Under the pieces are notes generated by a model. It was given only the letters and a program-made list of their open reading frames with translations, was not told the origin of the DNA and did no database searches. Position numbers and translations under genes: made by a program. Of a stretch of DNA of 64,000 nucleotides, positions 27,768-35,331 are shown piece after piece (positions within the stretch are counted from its first letter, which is position 1; the number at the start of each line of letters is the position of its first letter). The stretch comes from Cyanobacteria bacterium SIG26 (lineage in GTDB: Bacteria > Cyanobacteriota > Vampirovibrionia > Gastranaerophilales > Gastranaerophilaceae). The stretch covers positions 1 to 64,000 of the forward strand of contig SUTS01000003.1 of the NCBI GenBank assembly GCA_015152555.1, written 5' to 3'.

Positions 27768-28737
27768 TAAAAAACTTGGGGCATTCATTATACCCACAGG
27801 AATAGGTGCCTGTATTGGCGGTTATGCGGGAGATGCAGGAAGTTATGTGAGAAAATTTGCTAAATACTCAGACTTAATTGTAAATCCAAACGTTGTAAAT
27901 GCAGGTTGCTTTTCTGCAATTACACCTAATATGTATTATACCGAAGGCTATACTTTAGATTCATTTTTCAGAGGCGAAATCAATCTAATTCCATCATCTG
28001 AGAATAAAATTGGGATTATATATGATAAAAGCATACCGAATGATGTTTTAAATATCCACATAAACACACAAAATGCAGTAAAAACTGTATATGGAATTAA
28101 TATTCACGCTTATGAAATAACTGAAGAACCCGTTGGAGTAGAATTTTATATAACAGAAGATGGTATTTCAACTGGCAACATAAAAAATATTGAAACAATT
28201 GGAAAAGCTTGCCAAAAATTATTAGATATGGGGTGCCAAGCGATAGCAATTGTTTGTCTATTTGAAGATCCTGAAGAAGAAAATTTATCATATTCAGCAG
28301 GTCAAGGCGCAGACCCTGTTGGAGGAATTGAAGCAATCATATCGCACTATATCTCCAAACACTTCAGAGTACCTTGTGCTCACTCTCCAGCTTTTAAAGA
28401 TTATTCCATTTATCCAAATATTGTCAATCCAAAATCAGCGGCAGAATATATTACGCCAACATTTTTGCCTTGTATTTTGTTGGGATTATCCCAAGCTCCA
28501 ATTATTGACCAAACATGTTCTTTTGGTTTCAATATAAAGGATCTAGATTACCTAATAATGCCGTATAACGCACTTGGTTCAACTCCGGTTTTTGAAGCCA
28601 TAAAAAAAGGTATTCCCATATTTGCTATAAAAGAAAATATTTCTGAATTAAACGTAACAGCAAAGAAACTAAATTTGCAAAATATTATAGAAGTTGAAAC
28701 ATACGCACAATGTCTAAATCTTATTCAAAAGTTATAA
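27754..28737 (+). CDS. DUF3326 domain protein
   Basis: A 327-aa protein. The opening FIIPTGIGACIGGYAGDAG, then a VNPNVVNAG-type segment and YYTEGYTLDSF, match DUF3326, a family I know mainly from Cyanobacteria and plastid-bearing plants and whose function is unknown. The C-terminal half contains a Gly-rich GQGADPVGG and a late PVFEAIKKGIPIFAI stretch. No membrane segment or signal peptide is visible. It is translationally coupled (14-bp overlap) to the upstream amidase and converges with murI, overlapping it by 17 bp. Its presence is one reason to place the organism near Cyanobacteria. Confidence 0.82.
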   Translation: MAYNDKKLGAFIIPTGIGACIGGYAGDAGSYVRKFAKYSDLIVNPNVVNAGCFSAITPNMYYTEGYTLDSFFRGEINLIPSSENKIGIIYDKSIPNDVLNIHINTQNAVKTVYGINIHAYEITEEPVGVEFYITEDGISTGNIKNIETIGKACQKLLDMGCQAIAIVCLFEDPEEENLSYSAGQGADPVGGIEAIISHYISKHFRVPCAHSPAFKDYSIYPNIVNPKSAAEYITPTFLPCILLGLSQAPIIDQTCSFGFNIKDLDYLIMPYNALGSTPVFEAIKKGIPIFAIKENISELNVTAKKLNLQNIIEVETYAQCLNLIQKL

Positions 28738-29533
28738 TTTGCGGACGAACAGTTACATTATAGAACAATTTTGCATTTCCTATAAACCCATCCGGATTAG
28801 AACTTACATAAAAACTATCCTTGCCTAAATCCGTATTTTTATTTAGGAGTTGTTTTGTTTTTAAATCATTTACGATAAATTTTGCAAAATCTTCAGCAGG
28901 GTCAATAAATAAATCTTTTTCAACAAATTTTGATAATATATCAATTAAAAATGGGTAATGAGTACAACCTAAGACTATTTTTTCCGGAGAATTATCTAGC
29001 ATTTTGTCTAGATCAGACTTAATCAATTTGATAGATTCTTCATTATTTATTAAATTATTTTCAACAATATGAACCCAACTTGGACAAAATTGACCAAATA
29101 CACACATATCACTGTTATATTTAGTTATTTCATTTTGATAAGCATTCGATTCAATAGTTGCGCGAGTTGCAAAAACTCCTAATCGAGTTATCGGTAAAGA
29201 TGATAAAATTTCAGACACAGATTGTACAATTGGATATAATTCAAATTTATACCTATCAACAACCTCCCGATATACAACGGACGATGTCGTATTACAAGCC
29301 ATTACGACTGCTTTGCAACCCAAATCTTCAAAAAATTTAAATATATTATTTGAATATTTTAATAAATCAGCCTTTGATTTTTCACCATAAGGCATGTGTA
29401 AAGTGTCACCATAATACACCAAATCTTCATTAGGAAGTAAACGTTTCACCTTGCTAAATACGGTAAGCCCTCCAACACCGGAGTCAAAAAAGGCTATAGG
29501 AGATTTGCTATTTAAGTTCTTTGAAATAGTCAT
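28721..29533 (-). CDS. murI: Glutamate racemase
   Basis: A cofactor-independent racemase supplying D-glutamate for peptidoglycan. PIAFFDSGVGGLTVF carries the first-half motif, MACNTTSS the first catalytic Cys and VLGCTHYPFL the second. An open frame extends upstream to 29629, but the first 32 codons lie within the end of the neighbouring amidase gene and do not resemble MurI. The ATG at 29533 (MTISKNLNSKSPIAFFDSG) gives 270 aa, the family length. It overlaps the amidase gene by 26 bp, so the two are coupled. Confidence 0.93.
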   Translation of the reverse strand: MTISKNLNSKSPIAFFDSGVGGLTVFSKVKRLLPNEDLVYYGDTLHMPYGEKSKADLLKYSNNIFKFFEDLGCKAVVMACNTTSSVVYREVVDRYKFELYPIVQSVSEILSSLPITRLGVFATRATIESNAYQNEITKYNSDMCVFGQFCPSWVHIVENNLINNEESIKLIKSDLDKMLDNSPEKIVLGCTHYPFLIDILSKFVEKDLFIDPAEDFAKFIVNDLKTKQLLNKNTDLGKDSFYVSSNPDGFIGNAKLFYNVTVRPQIITFE

Positions 29534-31370
29534 TAATACCCTCTGCAATGGCTTTTGCTGTAGCTTGTTTCCTGGAATCAGTAATAATATCTGCTCGTTC
29601 ATCAGGATTTGATAAAAATCCTGTTTCAATCAATATTGCTGGTGCCGTCGTATGATTTATAACATAAAATTTTGATTTGAACAACCCGCGATTATTTGCA
29701 TAAATGTGATTTAGCATTGATGCATGAACAGTTTTAGCCAACTGTAAACTATTTTCTTTATAATAATGAGTTTCTAATCCATTAGGAGCTTCACTGTTAC
29801 TTGAATTAACATGAATACTTACAAATATTTGCGGACTGATATTTTCGCTTAACTCAACACGCTCTTGTAAAGAAACAGTTGCATCGACATCCCTTGTCAT
29901 AACAACATCATAACCCTTCTTACGCAACAATTCTGCAACCTTATTAGAAATTTCTAATACGATATCTTTTTCATTAATTCCTTCACGTATAGCACCATAA
30001 TCACTTCCACCATGTCCAGGGTCAATAACTACAATGTATTTACCATCAGTTTTTTTATTAAACAATGAGTCAATAATTGAAGGGTTATTTTCAACAATAG
30101 GCAATTGAGCTCTAACAATTTTTTCACGTATTCTTAAAGTTTTCCCATCAGCTCCGGCATGAATATTTATAATATCTTCATCTGAATTAGAAATTGATAA
30201 TTTATATCCTCCACCTTTTATTGCAGCAAATCTAGCATCTTGAAAAATTAAAGATTTTTTAAAATTAACATTATCGGTGGAATCAACATTATATAAATAA
30301 AGATCAAGCCCTTTAGAGTGACGCTCAAGCCCGTAAATAATCGGTTTAGAAAATACCAGTTTCATGGTATGAGTTTTATCATCATTTAATTCATCATTTA
30401 CAAATTTCAGAGTAGATTTACTGCTAAATAAAGTTTTATGAGCATTTTGAGCCGCTTTATTAATAAATGCAAAATGTTGGGTATCTCCGTAGACTATCGG
30501 GATAAAATTATTAGCCTGTTCACTGGTAATAACAACCCGTGCAGTATTTCTATCAAATTGACCGATTTTTATTGTTTCTGTTGTAGATAGTTGGATTTCC
30601 TTATTCCTAATAGAAGAATTAACCAAAGCCCCATGAATATCAAAAACAGCACGAGTTGGATTGGTTAAATATAATGGTTTTGATAGAGTTAAGGAACCAA
30701 TACCAACTATGTGAATAGCAGAAGGTTTTACATCAATAGAGTCCAAATAGTATTTAGTCGGCAATACTAAATCATTTTTTACTAAAATATATTCTTGCTG
30801 AGCACTATGTCCAAGATTATTAAATGCCAAATCTATTTGACTTAAAACACTGTCTTGAACCTTTAAAACAGGTGTTTCTATACCAATTGTCTCATAATAA
30901 GAATTTATCGAAGTAACATCATCACTATAAACGTGTTGAAAATAGTAATTTGAAATACGTGTAGGATTAAAACGCACGAATAAAGTATTATTTACCTTAA
31001 GTAAACGAATATTTTTAGGATTATATGTTTCAGAATACTTAATTACAACTCTTACGACATTTGGATATTTTGAATATTGTTTTACTGCAACTTGCTTGAT
31101 ATCTCTGGAATTTATGACAAATTCTTTTTGAGGACAGTTCATGATTGCCGAATTTATATCAAAATAAATTTTTTGTTCATCCTCGACAATATAAATTTTT
31201 GGCACCTCAGAAAGAGAATATTCTTCGTTATCAAAAGAGTTAATAGTCAGGATTGAAGATGAATCATCATAAATAATAGATGTAATTCCCAAATCTTGTG
31301 CAAAAGAAGAGAGCACAAAACTTAGGATAAATGCTATTAAAGTTATAAATTTTGTAAGAAACTTTCTCAT
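29508..31370 (-). CDS. AmiC-type N-acetylmuramoyl-L-alanine amidase with AMIN-like N-terminal domains
   Basis: A 620-aa secreted amidase. A signal peptide (1-24) leads into a long beta-rich region (about 30-430) with AMIN-like segments such as VRVVIKYSETYNPKNIRLLKV and LTLSKPLYLTNPTRAVFDI; AMIN domains target amidases to septal wall or envelope. The zinc amidase domain is at about 445-618: VIDPGHGGSDYGA, the Glu in REGINEKD, VSIHVNSS and catalytic ILIETGFLSNP. This architecture is standard in Cyanobacteria and Proteobacteria. murI overlaps its end. Confidence 0.9.
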   Translation of the reverse strand: MRKFLTKFITLIAFILSFVLSSFAQDLGITSIIYDDSSSILTINSFDNEEYSLSEVPKIYIVEDEQKIYFDINSAIMNCPQKEFVINSRDIKQVAVKQYSKYPNVVRVVIKYSETYNPKNIRLLKVNNTLFVRFNPTRISNYYFQHVYSDDVTSINSYYETIGIETPVLKVQDSVLSQIDLAFNNLGHSAQQEYILVKNDLVLPTKYYLDSIDVKPSAIHIVGIGSLTLSKPLYLTNPTRAVFDIHGALVNSSIRNKEIQLSTTETIKIGQFDRNTARVVITSEQANNFIPIVYGDTQHFAFINKAAQNAHKTLFSSKSTLKFVNDELNDDKTHTMKLVFSKPIIYGLERHSKGLDLYLYNVDSTDNVNFKKSLIFQDARFAAIKGGGYKLSISNSDEDIINIHAGADGKTLRIREKIVRAQLPIVENNPSIIDSLFNKKTDGKYIVVIDPGHGGSDYGAIREGINEKDIVLEISNKVAELLRKKGYDVVMTRDVDATVSLQERVELSENISPQIFVSIHVNSSNSEAPNGLETHYYKENSLQLAKTVHASMLNHIYANNRGLFKSKFYVINHTTAPAILIETGFLSNPDERADIITDSRKQATAKAIAEGINDYFKELK

Positions 31371-31420
31371 AACCTTTTCCTATTAAGATTATACAATCAA
31401 TTAAGAAAAGGGCAAAAATG

Positions 31421-31618
31421 TTACAACTGAATAATTCTATCCCAACCAAGTAAAAATGCAAGATGAGTCCGATTATTTGCGCCGGTTTTGTTAAGGATTG
31501 CACTAATATGCCATTTTATTGTATGATTGGAGCAATGGAGCTCATTTGCGATTTGAGAATTATTTTTGCCAATAACAAGTAATTTACAAATTTGAGTCTC
31601 TTTTTTAGTTAACTTCAT
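31421..31618 (-). CDS. Solitary LuxR/GerE-type helix-turn-helix protein
   Basis: A 65-aa protein consisting only of a GerE DNA-binding domain: LTKKETQICKLLVIGKNNSQIA followed by the recognition helix region CSNHTIKWHISAILNKTGANNR. It lacks the receiver, PAS or autoinducer domain that normally controls such a domain. A strong Shine-Dalgarno AAGGAGG precedes the ATG, so the short form is the true product and not a fragment. It might be a constitutive regulator or depend on a partner. Targets unknown. Confidence 0.85.
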   Translation of the reverse strand: MKLTKKETQICKLLVIGKNNSQIANELHCSNHTIKWHISAILNKTGANNRTHLAFLLGWDRIIQL

Positions 31619-31739
31619 AATAATTCCTCCTTTTAATAATATTTTAAATTATATTAAGGAGATTTATTATAATAATATATCCCTATATTAATTAATAATA
31701 TGAATAATTAAGTAACGAATAGAGAAGAAAAAATAAAAC

Positions 31740-31768
31740 TTGAAAAAAAAGTTTGTTTTGTTTAGAAT
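31740..31768 (+). promoter_or_regulatory. Promoter of tRNA-Arg
   Basis: TTGAAA (31740-31745) and TAGAAT (31763-31768) are separated by exactly 17 bp and lie 20 bp before the tRNA 5' end. Confidence 0.65.
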
Positions 31769-31788
31769 TAAAAAGTAAACGATTTTAA

Positions 31789-31862
31789 GCGTGCGTAGCT
31801 CAGTTGGATAGAGTGTTTGGCTACGAACCAAAAGGTCGGGGGTTCGAATCCCTCCGCGCGTA
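31789..31862 (+). tRNA. tRNA-Arg(ACG)
   Basis: The cloverleaf folds fully: the acceptor 5' strand GCGTGCG pairs with CGCGCGT (first pair G-U). The D arm is GCTC...GAGT, the anticodon stem TTTGG/CCAAA has loop CTACGAA with anticodon ACG, and the T arm is GGGGG-TTCGAAT-CCCTC. The discriminator is A and CCA is not encoded. A degenerate copy of the 3' end lies 171 bp downstream. Confidence 0.96.
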
Positions 31863-31957
31863 GATAAAAGAGACCTCGCAAGGGGTCTTTTTTATTGCGA
31901 GGGATGAGAACCCACCAAGCGCAAGCTTGGTTTGGTTCGAGCGAGGAGCGAGCAGAG
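31847..31957 (+). repeat. Copy 1 of a direct repeat containing the tRNA-Arg 3' tail
   Basis: This 111-nt unit runs from T-loop position 58 of tRNA-Arg through the terminator into a GC-richer segment ending GAGCGAGGAGCGAGCAGAG. It recurs at 32018-32117 with a few substitutions and one gap of about 14 nt. Confidence 0.85.
31871..31893 (+). terminator. Rho-independent terminator of tRNA-Arg
   Basis: Stem AGACCTC/GGGGTCT (one G-U pair) with a GCAA tetraloop, followed by six T. Confidence 0.85.
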
Positions 31958-32017
31958 GCTGAAAGGCGGGGCGTTTAGACCCGACTCTAACGCCGTTTAA
32001 TGCGAGCGACTCAAGAC

Positions 32018-32117
32018 AATCCCTCCGCGCGTAAATAAAAGAGACCTCGCAAGAGGTCTTTTTTAATTGCGTAGGGATGAGACAGCTTGGTCTGGTTCGA
32101 GCGAGGAGTGAGCAGAG
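32018..32117 (+). repeat. Copy 2 of the tRNA-Arg 3'-tail repeat
   Basis: It starts AATCCCTCCGCGCGTA, identical to the tRNA from T-loop position 58 to the discriminator, but no 5' tRNA half precedes it. The terminator copy (AGACCTC-GCAA-GAGGTCT, 32042-32059) pairs perfectly, the G-U of copy 1 being A-U here. Its offset from copy 1 is 171 bp. Confidence 0.85.
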
Positions 32118-32195
32118 TATACTTTATGTATTTTATTGTCCGTTTTGCTCGGATGTATTTTAATGAGTAGTTTGGTCGGAAACAATTTTTATTTT

Positions 32196-32279
32196 GTCAC
32201 CCTGAACTCGATTCAGGGTCTATCCCAAATGGTGCTTTACGACTAACATTGATAGATTCTGAGTCAAGCTCAGAATGAC
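32196..32279. repeat. Long palindromic repeat (GTCA...TGAC, 84 bp)
   Basis: Left arm 32196-32224 and right arm 32251-32279 match over 29 positions. About 22 are identical as inverted repeat, and the rest are transitions that still allow G-U pairs in RNA. Each arm is itself a small palindrome (CCTGA...TCAGG and TTCTGA...TCAGAA). The same class of element occurs at 33121-33186 and in weaker form at 201-272. Confidence 0.7.
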
Positions 32280-32530
32280 TTTTTGAGGTCGGAAGTTTAC
32301 CAATCCAAACTGGACCAAAACGGTCTTTTGATAGACTTTATTTTCCAATCTTATATACACTCACCCGCCCTTTAGGCACCCTCTATCTTGACCTATTCGC
32401 GTTAAACGTGTCTGCGTGTTTTGCTACAGAGTTTCCAACTCTTTGCAAAAGCACTCCGCACTCTGCTCATAGGTCGCTCCCACAAGGGGCGAGGGTAATA
32501 TAAGTCACTTTTGGGAATTTTGATATTAAA

Positions 32531-32552
32531 AAGGTGCGTATAAACGCACCTT
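32531..32552 (-). terminator. Rho-independent terminator of the 134-aa gene
   Basis: Stem AAGGTGCGT / ACGCACCTT with a 4-nt loop. On the minus strand it is followed by TTTTT. It lies 27 bp past the stop codon. Confidence 0.75.
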
Positions 32553-32578
32553 ACAGGTTCTGTAATTAATTTTATTTA

Positions 32579-32983
32579 TTAAACTTTAGTATTTTTAGTC
32601 AAATTTTTAAGATATTGTAAAACACCCTTTTTAATTTCAGATATTTCTGAAATACCACAATCATTATCGTCGGGGTTACTTACAATTATGTCATGATTTA
32701 ATTTACCATTTGAATAACTTGAAATCAGAGTTTTTCTAACTGGCAAAGAAATTTCTGAGTAACCTCCATAATTGATATTTTCGTATGGTAAAATTGTAAT
32801 GAAAACCGAATCTTCATCTGTACCAAATTTTTTTACTGCATTTTCAATTTCTTTTAAACTTTCTCTTACAGTTTTTTTTCTAACGTATAATGAGTCATCA
32901 CTTTGTTTTTGAATTTTTACTTTAGCACAAAAATTTGGATATTTTTTGTTTTGGCTATTGTGATAAATAGATTTAATTATCAT
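32579..32983 (-). CDS. Hypothetical protein (134 aa) inside the repeat islet
   Basis: The frame is open from 33079, but the ATG at 32983 has the Shine-Dalgarno AAAGGAG at ideal spacing. It gives a product starting MIIKSIYHNSQNKKYPNFCA, so the upstream 32 codons are not used. The N-terminus resembles the short Ile-rich leader followed by a P/N-x-F motif seen in other unknown proteins here. The rest is alpha/beta, with a helix RESLKEIENAVKKFG and a strand SVFITILPYENINYGG. No signal peptide or membrane segment. It is flanked on both sides by a duplicated composite repeat module and ends in a terminator. Function unknown. Confidence 0.65.
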   Translation of the reverse strand: MIIKSIYHNSQNKKYPNFCAKVKIQKQSDDSLYVRKKTVRESLKEIENAVKKFGTDEDSVFITILPYENINYGGYSEISLPVRKTLISSYSNGKLNHDIIVSNPDDNDCGISEISEIKKGVLQYLKNLTKNTKV

Positions 32984-33120
32984 AGATTTAATCTCCTTTC
33001 TTTCAACATTATAAAACTCGTGAATTTTTTTTTTGCTAGTTAAATAAAAATTATCAAACTCACTGTTCTTTCTTCTCAAACTGAGTGTTAAAATACAGTT
33101 TGGTCGGAAACATTTTAACC

Positions 33121-33186
33121 GTCATTCTGAGGGCAAAACCCGAAGAATCTCCATATATTGAGACTCTTCGCTTCGCTCAGAGTGAC
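33121..33186. repeat. Palindromic repeat (GTCATTCTGAG...CTCAGAGTGAC, 66 bp)
   Basis: Left arm GTCATTCTGAG...GAATCTC (33121-33151) is complementary, with small loops, to GAGACTCTTCG...CAGAGTGAC (33160-33186). Ends and layout match the element at 32196-32279. Confidence 0.7.
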
Positions 33187-33523
33187 GAACATGATCGGGA
33201 ATTTACAATTTCAAACTACGCTAAGCGGATTTTGCATTCTGCAGAAAGAAAGGTGACTAAATGGTACGTTTCTTGAGAGGTAGTTAGCTGAGCGAAGTGA
33301 AGGAACGCCGAAGTAACACAGAACAAAACGAACGACAAATTTGCAAAAGTAAAATGTAGTGAATGACGGCGAAATGTGGAACAATAATCCAAGACAATGT
33401 GACTTTTGTTACTCACTGGCTTCCATATCACCCCATCCGCCTTCGGCACCTTCCCCATCCAGGGAAGGAACAATTATGTCACCCCACCAACCTCTTATCA
33501 CCCCACCCTAACCCATACCTCTC

Positions 33524-33550
33524 AGCAAAACAATACTTAATTGTTTTGCT
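33524..33550. repeat. Perfect 11-bp hairpin
   Basis: AGCAAAACAAT (33524-33534) and ATTGTTTTGCT (33540-33550) with a 5-nt loop. A weaker hairpin with TTTTGC/GCAAAA arms occupies the matching place in the left module near 32420-32450. Confidence 0.6.
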
Positions 33551-33652
33551 TCGGCAGAGTCTATCCATGGAGGAAACATAGACTATTTTTATGTTTACCC
33601 CCAAGTCCGTAAAAAGTCACTTTTGAGAATTTTGAAAGGGAAAAATTTTAAT

Positions 33653-33670
33653 GGTGCATTGCAATGCACC
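33653..33670. terminator. Palindrome GGTGCATTGCAATGCACC, possible terminator
   Basis: A perfect 18-bp palindrome about 70 bp past the minus-strand CHAP-like gene. On that strand it is followed by ATTAAAATTTTT, a loose T tract. It is related to the hairpin at 32531-32552. Confidence 0.5.
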
Positions 33671-33738
33671 CTACATTACTTACACCTACTTTCTATCTAT
33701 ACAAGTAATAAACCCTCTAAAAATATTTTTTTGGTAGC

Positions 33739-35118
33739 TTAAGCCAAATATTCTTTAAAAGAAGATGATTTATCATGGTCATAAACTAAATCCGGAGCTA
33801 TATACTCTAATTTTTTAGTAGTTTCATTAAATAGCCAATTCTTATCATTTAGCTTAAATACTCTCACCGTACCATGTTCTCCTTTTCTGAAGTATTCCCA
33901 TCTAAATGAATCCGGATGATCACCATTTAATTGACCATTGCCGTTAGTTGTACCGGCATGACCGGCTTCCTTGGCAAAAGTTTCACCTTCTTCAGGTATC
34001 CACAAAACAATATAACCCGCAGGTAAATCATATAAATCTGTCGAATTTAATTCTCTTATCGTACCATCTTCATTTTCCACATATTTTATTTCTGTAAATT
34101 TTTCAGGCTGACTAGCAAACCAATTAACAGCTTTTCTTGGTTCTGAAATTGATTTTCCGTTTTCATCTTTTATATCACCGTAATCAGAAATTACACCCGC
34201 AGAAAGCAATGTGTGTTTTAATCCGGTAAAACATTGACAAGTCGTAGATAAATCTTCCGCAACTTGAACACCATATTCTGCCAAAATTCTTGACGGCAAA
34301 TCTATTTCTTTATTATCAAAAGTATAGATATTTACCCCTTTACTTTTAACAGTCTCAAAACCGATAAATTTTCCTGCACAACGCATCCTATGTTGTTTAT
34401 CCGCATAATTTGAATTCCATGAATTTGGAGAAAACCATTTTGCAGCCCCTATAGTAACTGATGTTTCAGGATTTTCTATAATTCTTGTATCACTTTCCGT
34501 TTTATTTCTTTTAACTCTTAATACATTTATATTTTCAGAATTAGAAATAGTGACCTCTTTTGAATGTAATTGGAAATATTCTCGTCTGAAAGCTAATTCC
34601 TGCTGAGCAAGAAAAGCTCTTACATCTTTATCATTAGCTTTTTTACCACTCTTCATTAATTCATTATTATTAATAATATCAGAATATTTTAACAATAAAT
34701 CAACATCTTGATTTGTAATACCTAGAATTTCACGTTCCTGAATTTCGTGTTGAAATGCAAATTTTCCCAGAGATAAAGCATAAATTAAATTTTTCTTTCT
34801 TGTATCATCAAGATAAACATTACAATCAAGCAAAGACTTTAATTTAACTAATGCTTGTCCCTCTAAAGGTTCAGTTACTTCATTAGAATATAATCCAGGA
34901 CGAAATATTACACCGCCGATATTACCACAATTCGATTTCTCAAACTTATGTTCAGGAATTTGTATCACTGACGGCTCCAGCTCATCTGTGTTAATAATCT
35001 TATCGAAATTTACTGATCTTTCTTTTAACTTTGCAGAATGAATCGGATAATACATACCACCCTCAGTATCAATTTTTTGTTGGTAAAGAAATTTTTTATC
35101 GTAAATTGTATTAATCAT
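33739..35118 (-). CDS. Putative cysteine peptidase/amidase with CHAP- or NlpC-like C-terminal domain
   Basis: A 459-aa protein of no recognised family over residues 1-280, which contain a mixed helical region with many Lys/Glu (about 90-190). The C-terminal part shows a papain-like pattern: STTCQCFTGLKHTLLSAG (Cys294 or Cys296 as nucleophile), then DLPAGYIVLWIPEEG like the PxxGDIVxW strand of CHAP domains, then GHAGTTNGNGQLNGD with His387. This is the order and spacing expected for a Cys-His hydrolase acting on peptide or peptidoglycan. No signal peptide is visible, so it is either cytosolic or exported by another route. It is adjacent to the repeat islet. Function is inferred from the motif pattern only. 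Confidence 0.5.
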   Translation of the reverse strand: MINTIYDKKFLYQQKIDTEGGMYYPIHSAKLKERSVNFDKIINTDELEPSVIQIPEHKFEKSNCGNIGGVIFRPGLYSNEVTEPLEGQALVKLKSLLDCNVYLDDTRKKNLIYALSLGKFAFQHEIQEREILGITNQDVDLLLKYSDIINNNELMKSGKKANDKDVRAFLAQQELAFRREYFQLHSKEVTISNSENINVLRVKRNKTESDTRIIENPETSVTIGAAKWFSPNSWNSNYADKQHRMRCAGKFIGFETVKSKGVNIYTFDNKEIDLPSRILAEYGVQVAEDLSTTCQCFTGLKHTLLSAGVISDYGDIKDENGKSISEPRKAVNWFASQPEKFTEIKYVENEDGTIRELNSTDLYDLPAGYIVLWIPEEGETFAKEAGHAGTTNGNGQLNGDHPDSFRWEYFRKGEHGTVRVFKLNDKNWLFNETTKKLEYIAPDLVYDHDKSSSFKEYLA

Positions 35119-35331
35119 ATTTCCCCGTGTAATATTTTACATATATATTTATATAAACAATTTTATGAAAGAAAAATTGCCTATTACAAAAATAAAAAAT
35201 ACTGTACCAGATATTTTATCCATTACAGTATTTAAATCTTATAAATAAAACAGCAACACAAATTATATACTCTGTAGGTATTTTAAATATTTATTGAACA
35301 TGTATAATGGTATTTAATTAAGGAGGATAGA

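Larger units (their letters stand above)
31863..32578. other. Gene-free repeat-rich interval after tRNA-Arg (716 bp)
   Basis: No ORF with a ribosome-binding site is visible. From left to right it contains the tRNA terminator, a GC-richer spacer, a second copy of the tRNA 3' tail plus terminator, and the 16-mer AGTTTGGTCGGAAACA (32169). These are followed by a long palindrome (32196-32279), a C-rich stretch TCACCCGCCCTTTAGGCACC, a TTTTGC/GCAAAA hairpin near 32420-32450 and the hairpin at 32531-32552. Most of these parts recur in the same order at 33097-33673. Confidence 0.7.
32984..33738. other. Gene-free repeat-rich interval (755 bp)
   Basis: Short open frames here (for example 33085-33276 and 33363-33581) run through repeats and have no ribosome-binding sites. 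Contents in order: AGTTTGGTCGGAAACA (33097), the palindrome 33121-33186, a GC-richer stretch (33270-33400) without a recognised match, a C-rich block TCACCCCATCCGCCTTCGGC, an 11-bp perfect hairpin (33524-33550), a 22-nt block AAGTCACTTTTGAGAATTTT (33614) and the palindrome GGTGCATTGCAATGCACC (33653-33670). Confidence 0.65.

Noticed and set aside
29534-29629. Longer N-terminus for glutamate racemase
   Set aside because: The extra 32 codons lie within the amidase gene and do not resemble MurI; the family start fits 29533.
33085-33581. Short open frames in the islet (33085-33276, 33216-33473, 33363-33581)
   Set aside because: They run through palindromes and repeat blocks, lack ribosome-binding sites and have no plausible protein features.
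31847-33673. CRISPR array
   Set aside because: Repeats here are few, unequally spaced and palindromic or tRNA-derived; no regular repeat-spacer pattern or cas gene occurs in the window.
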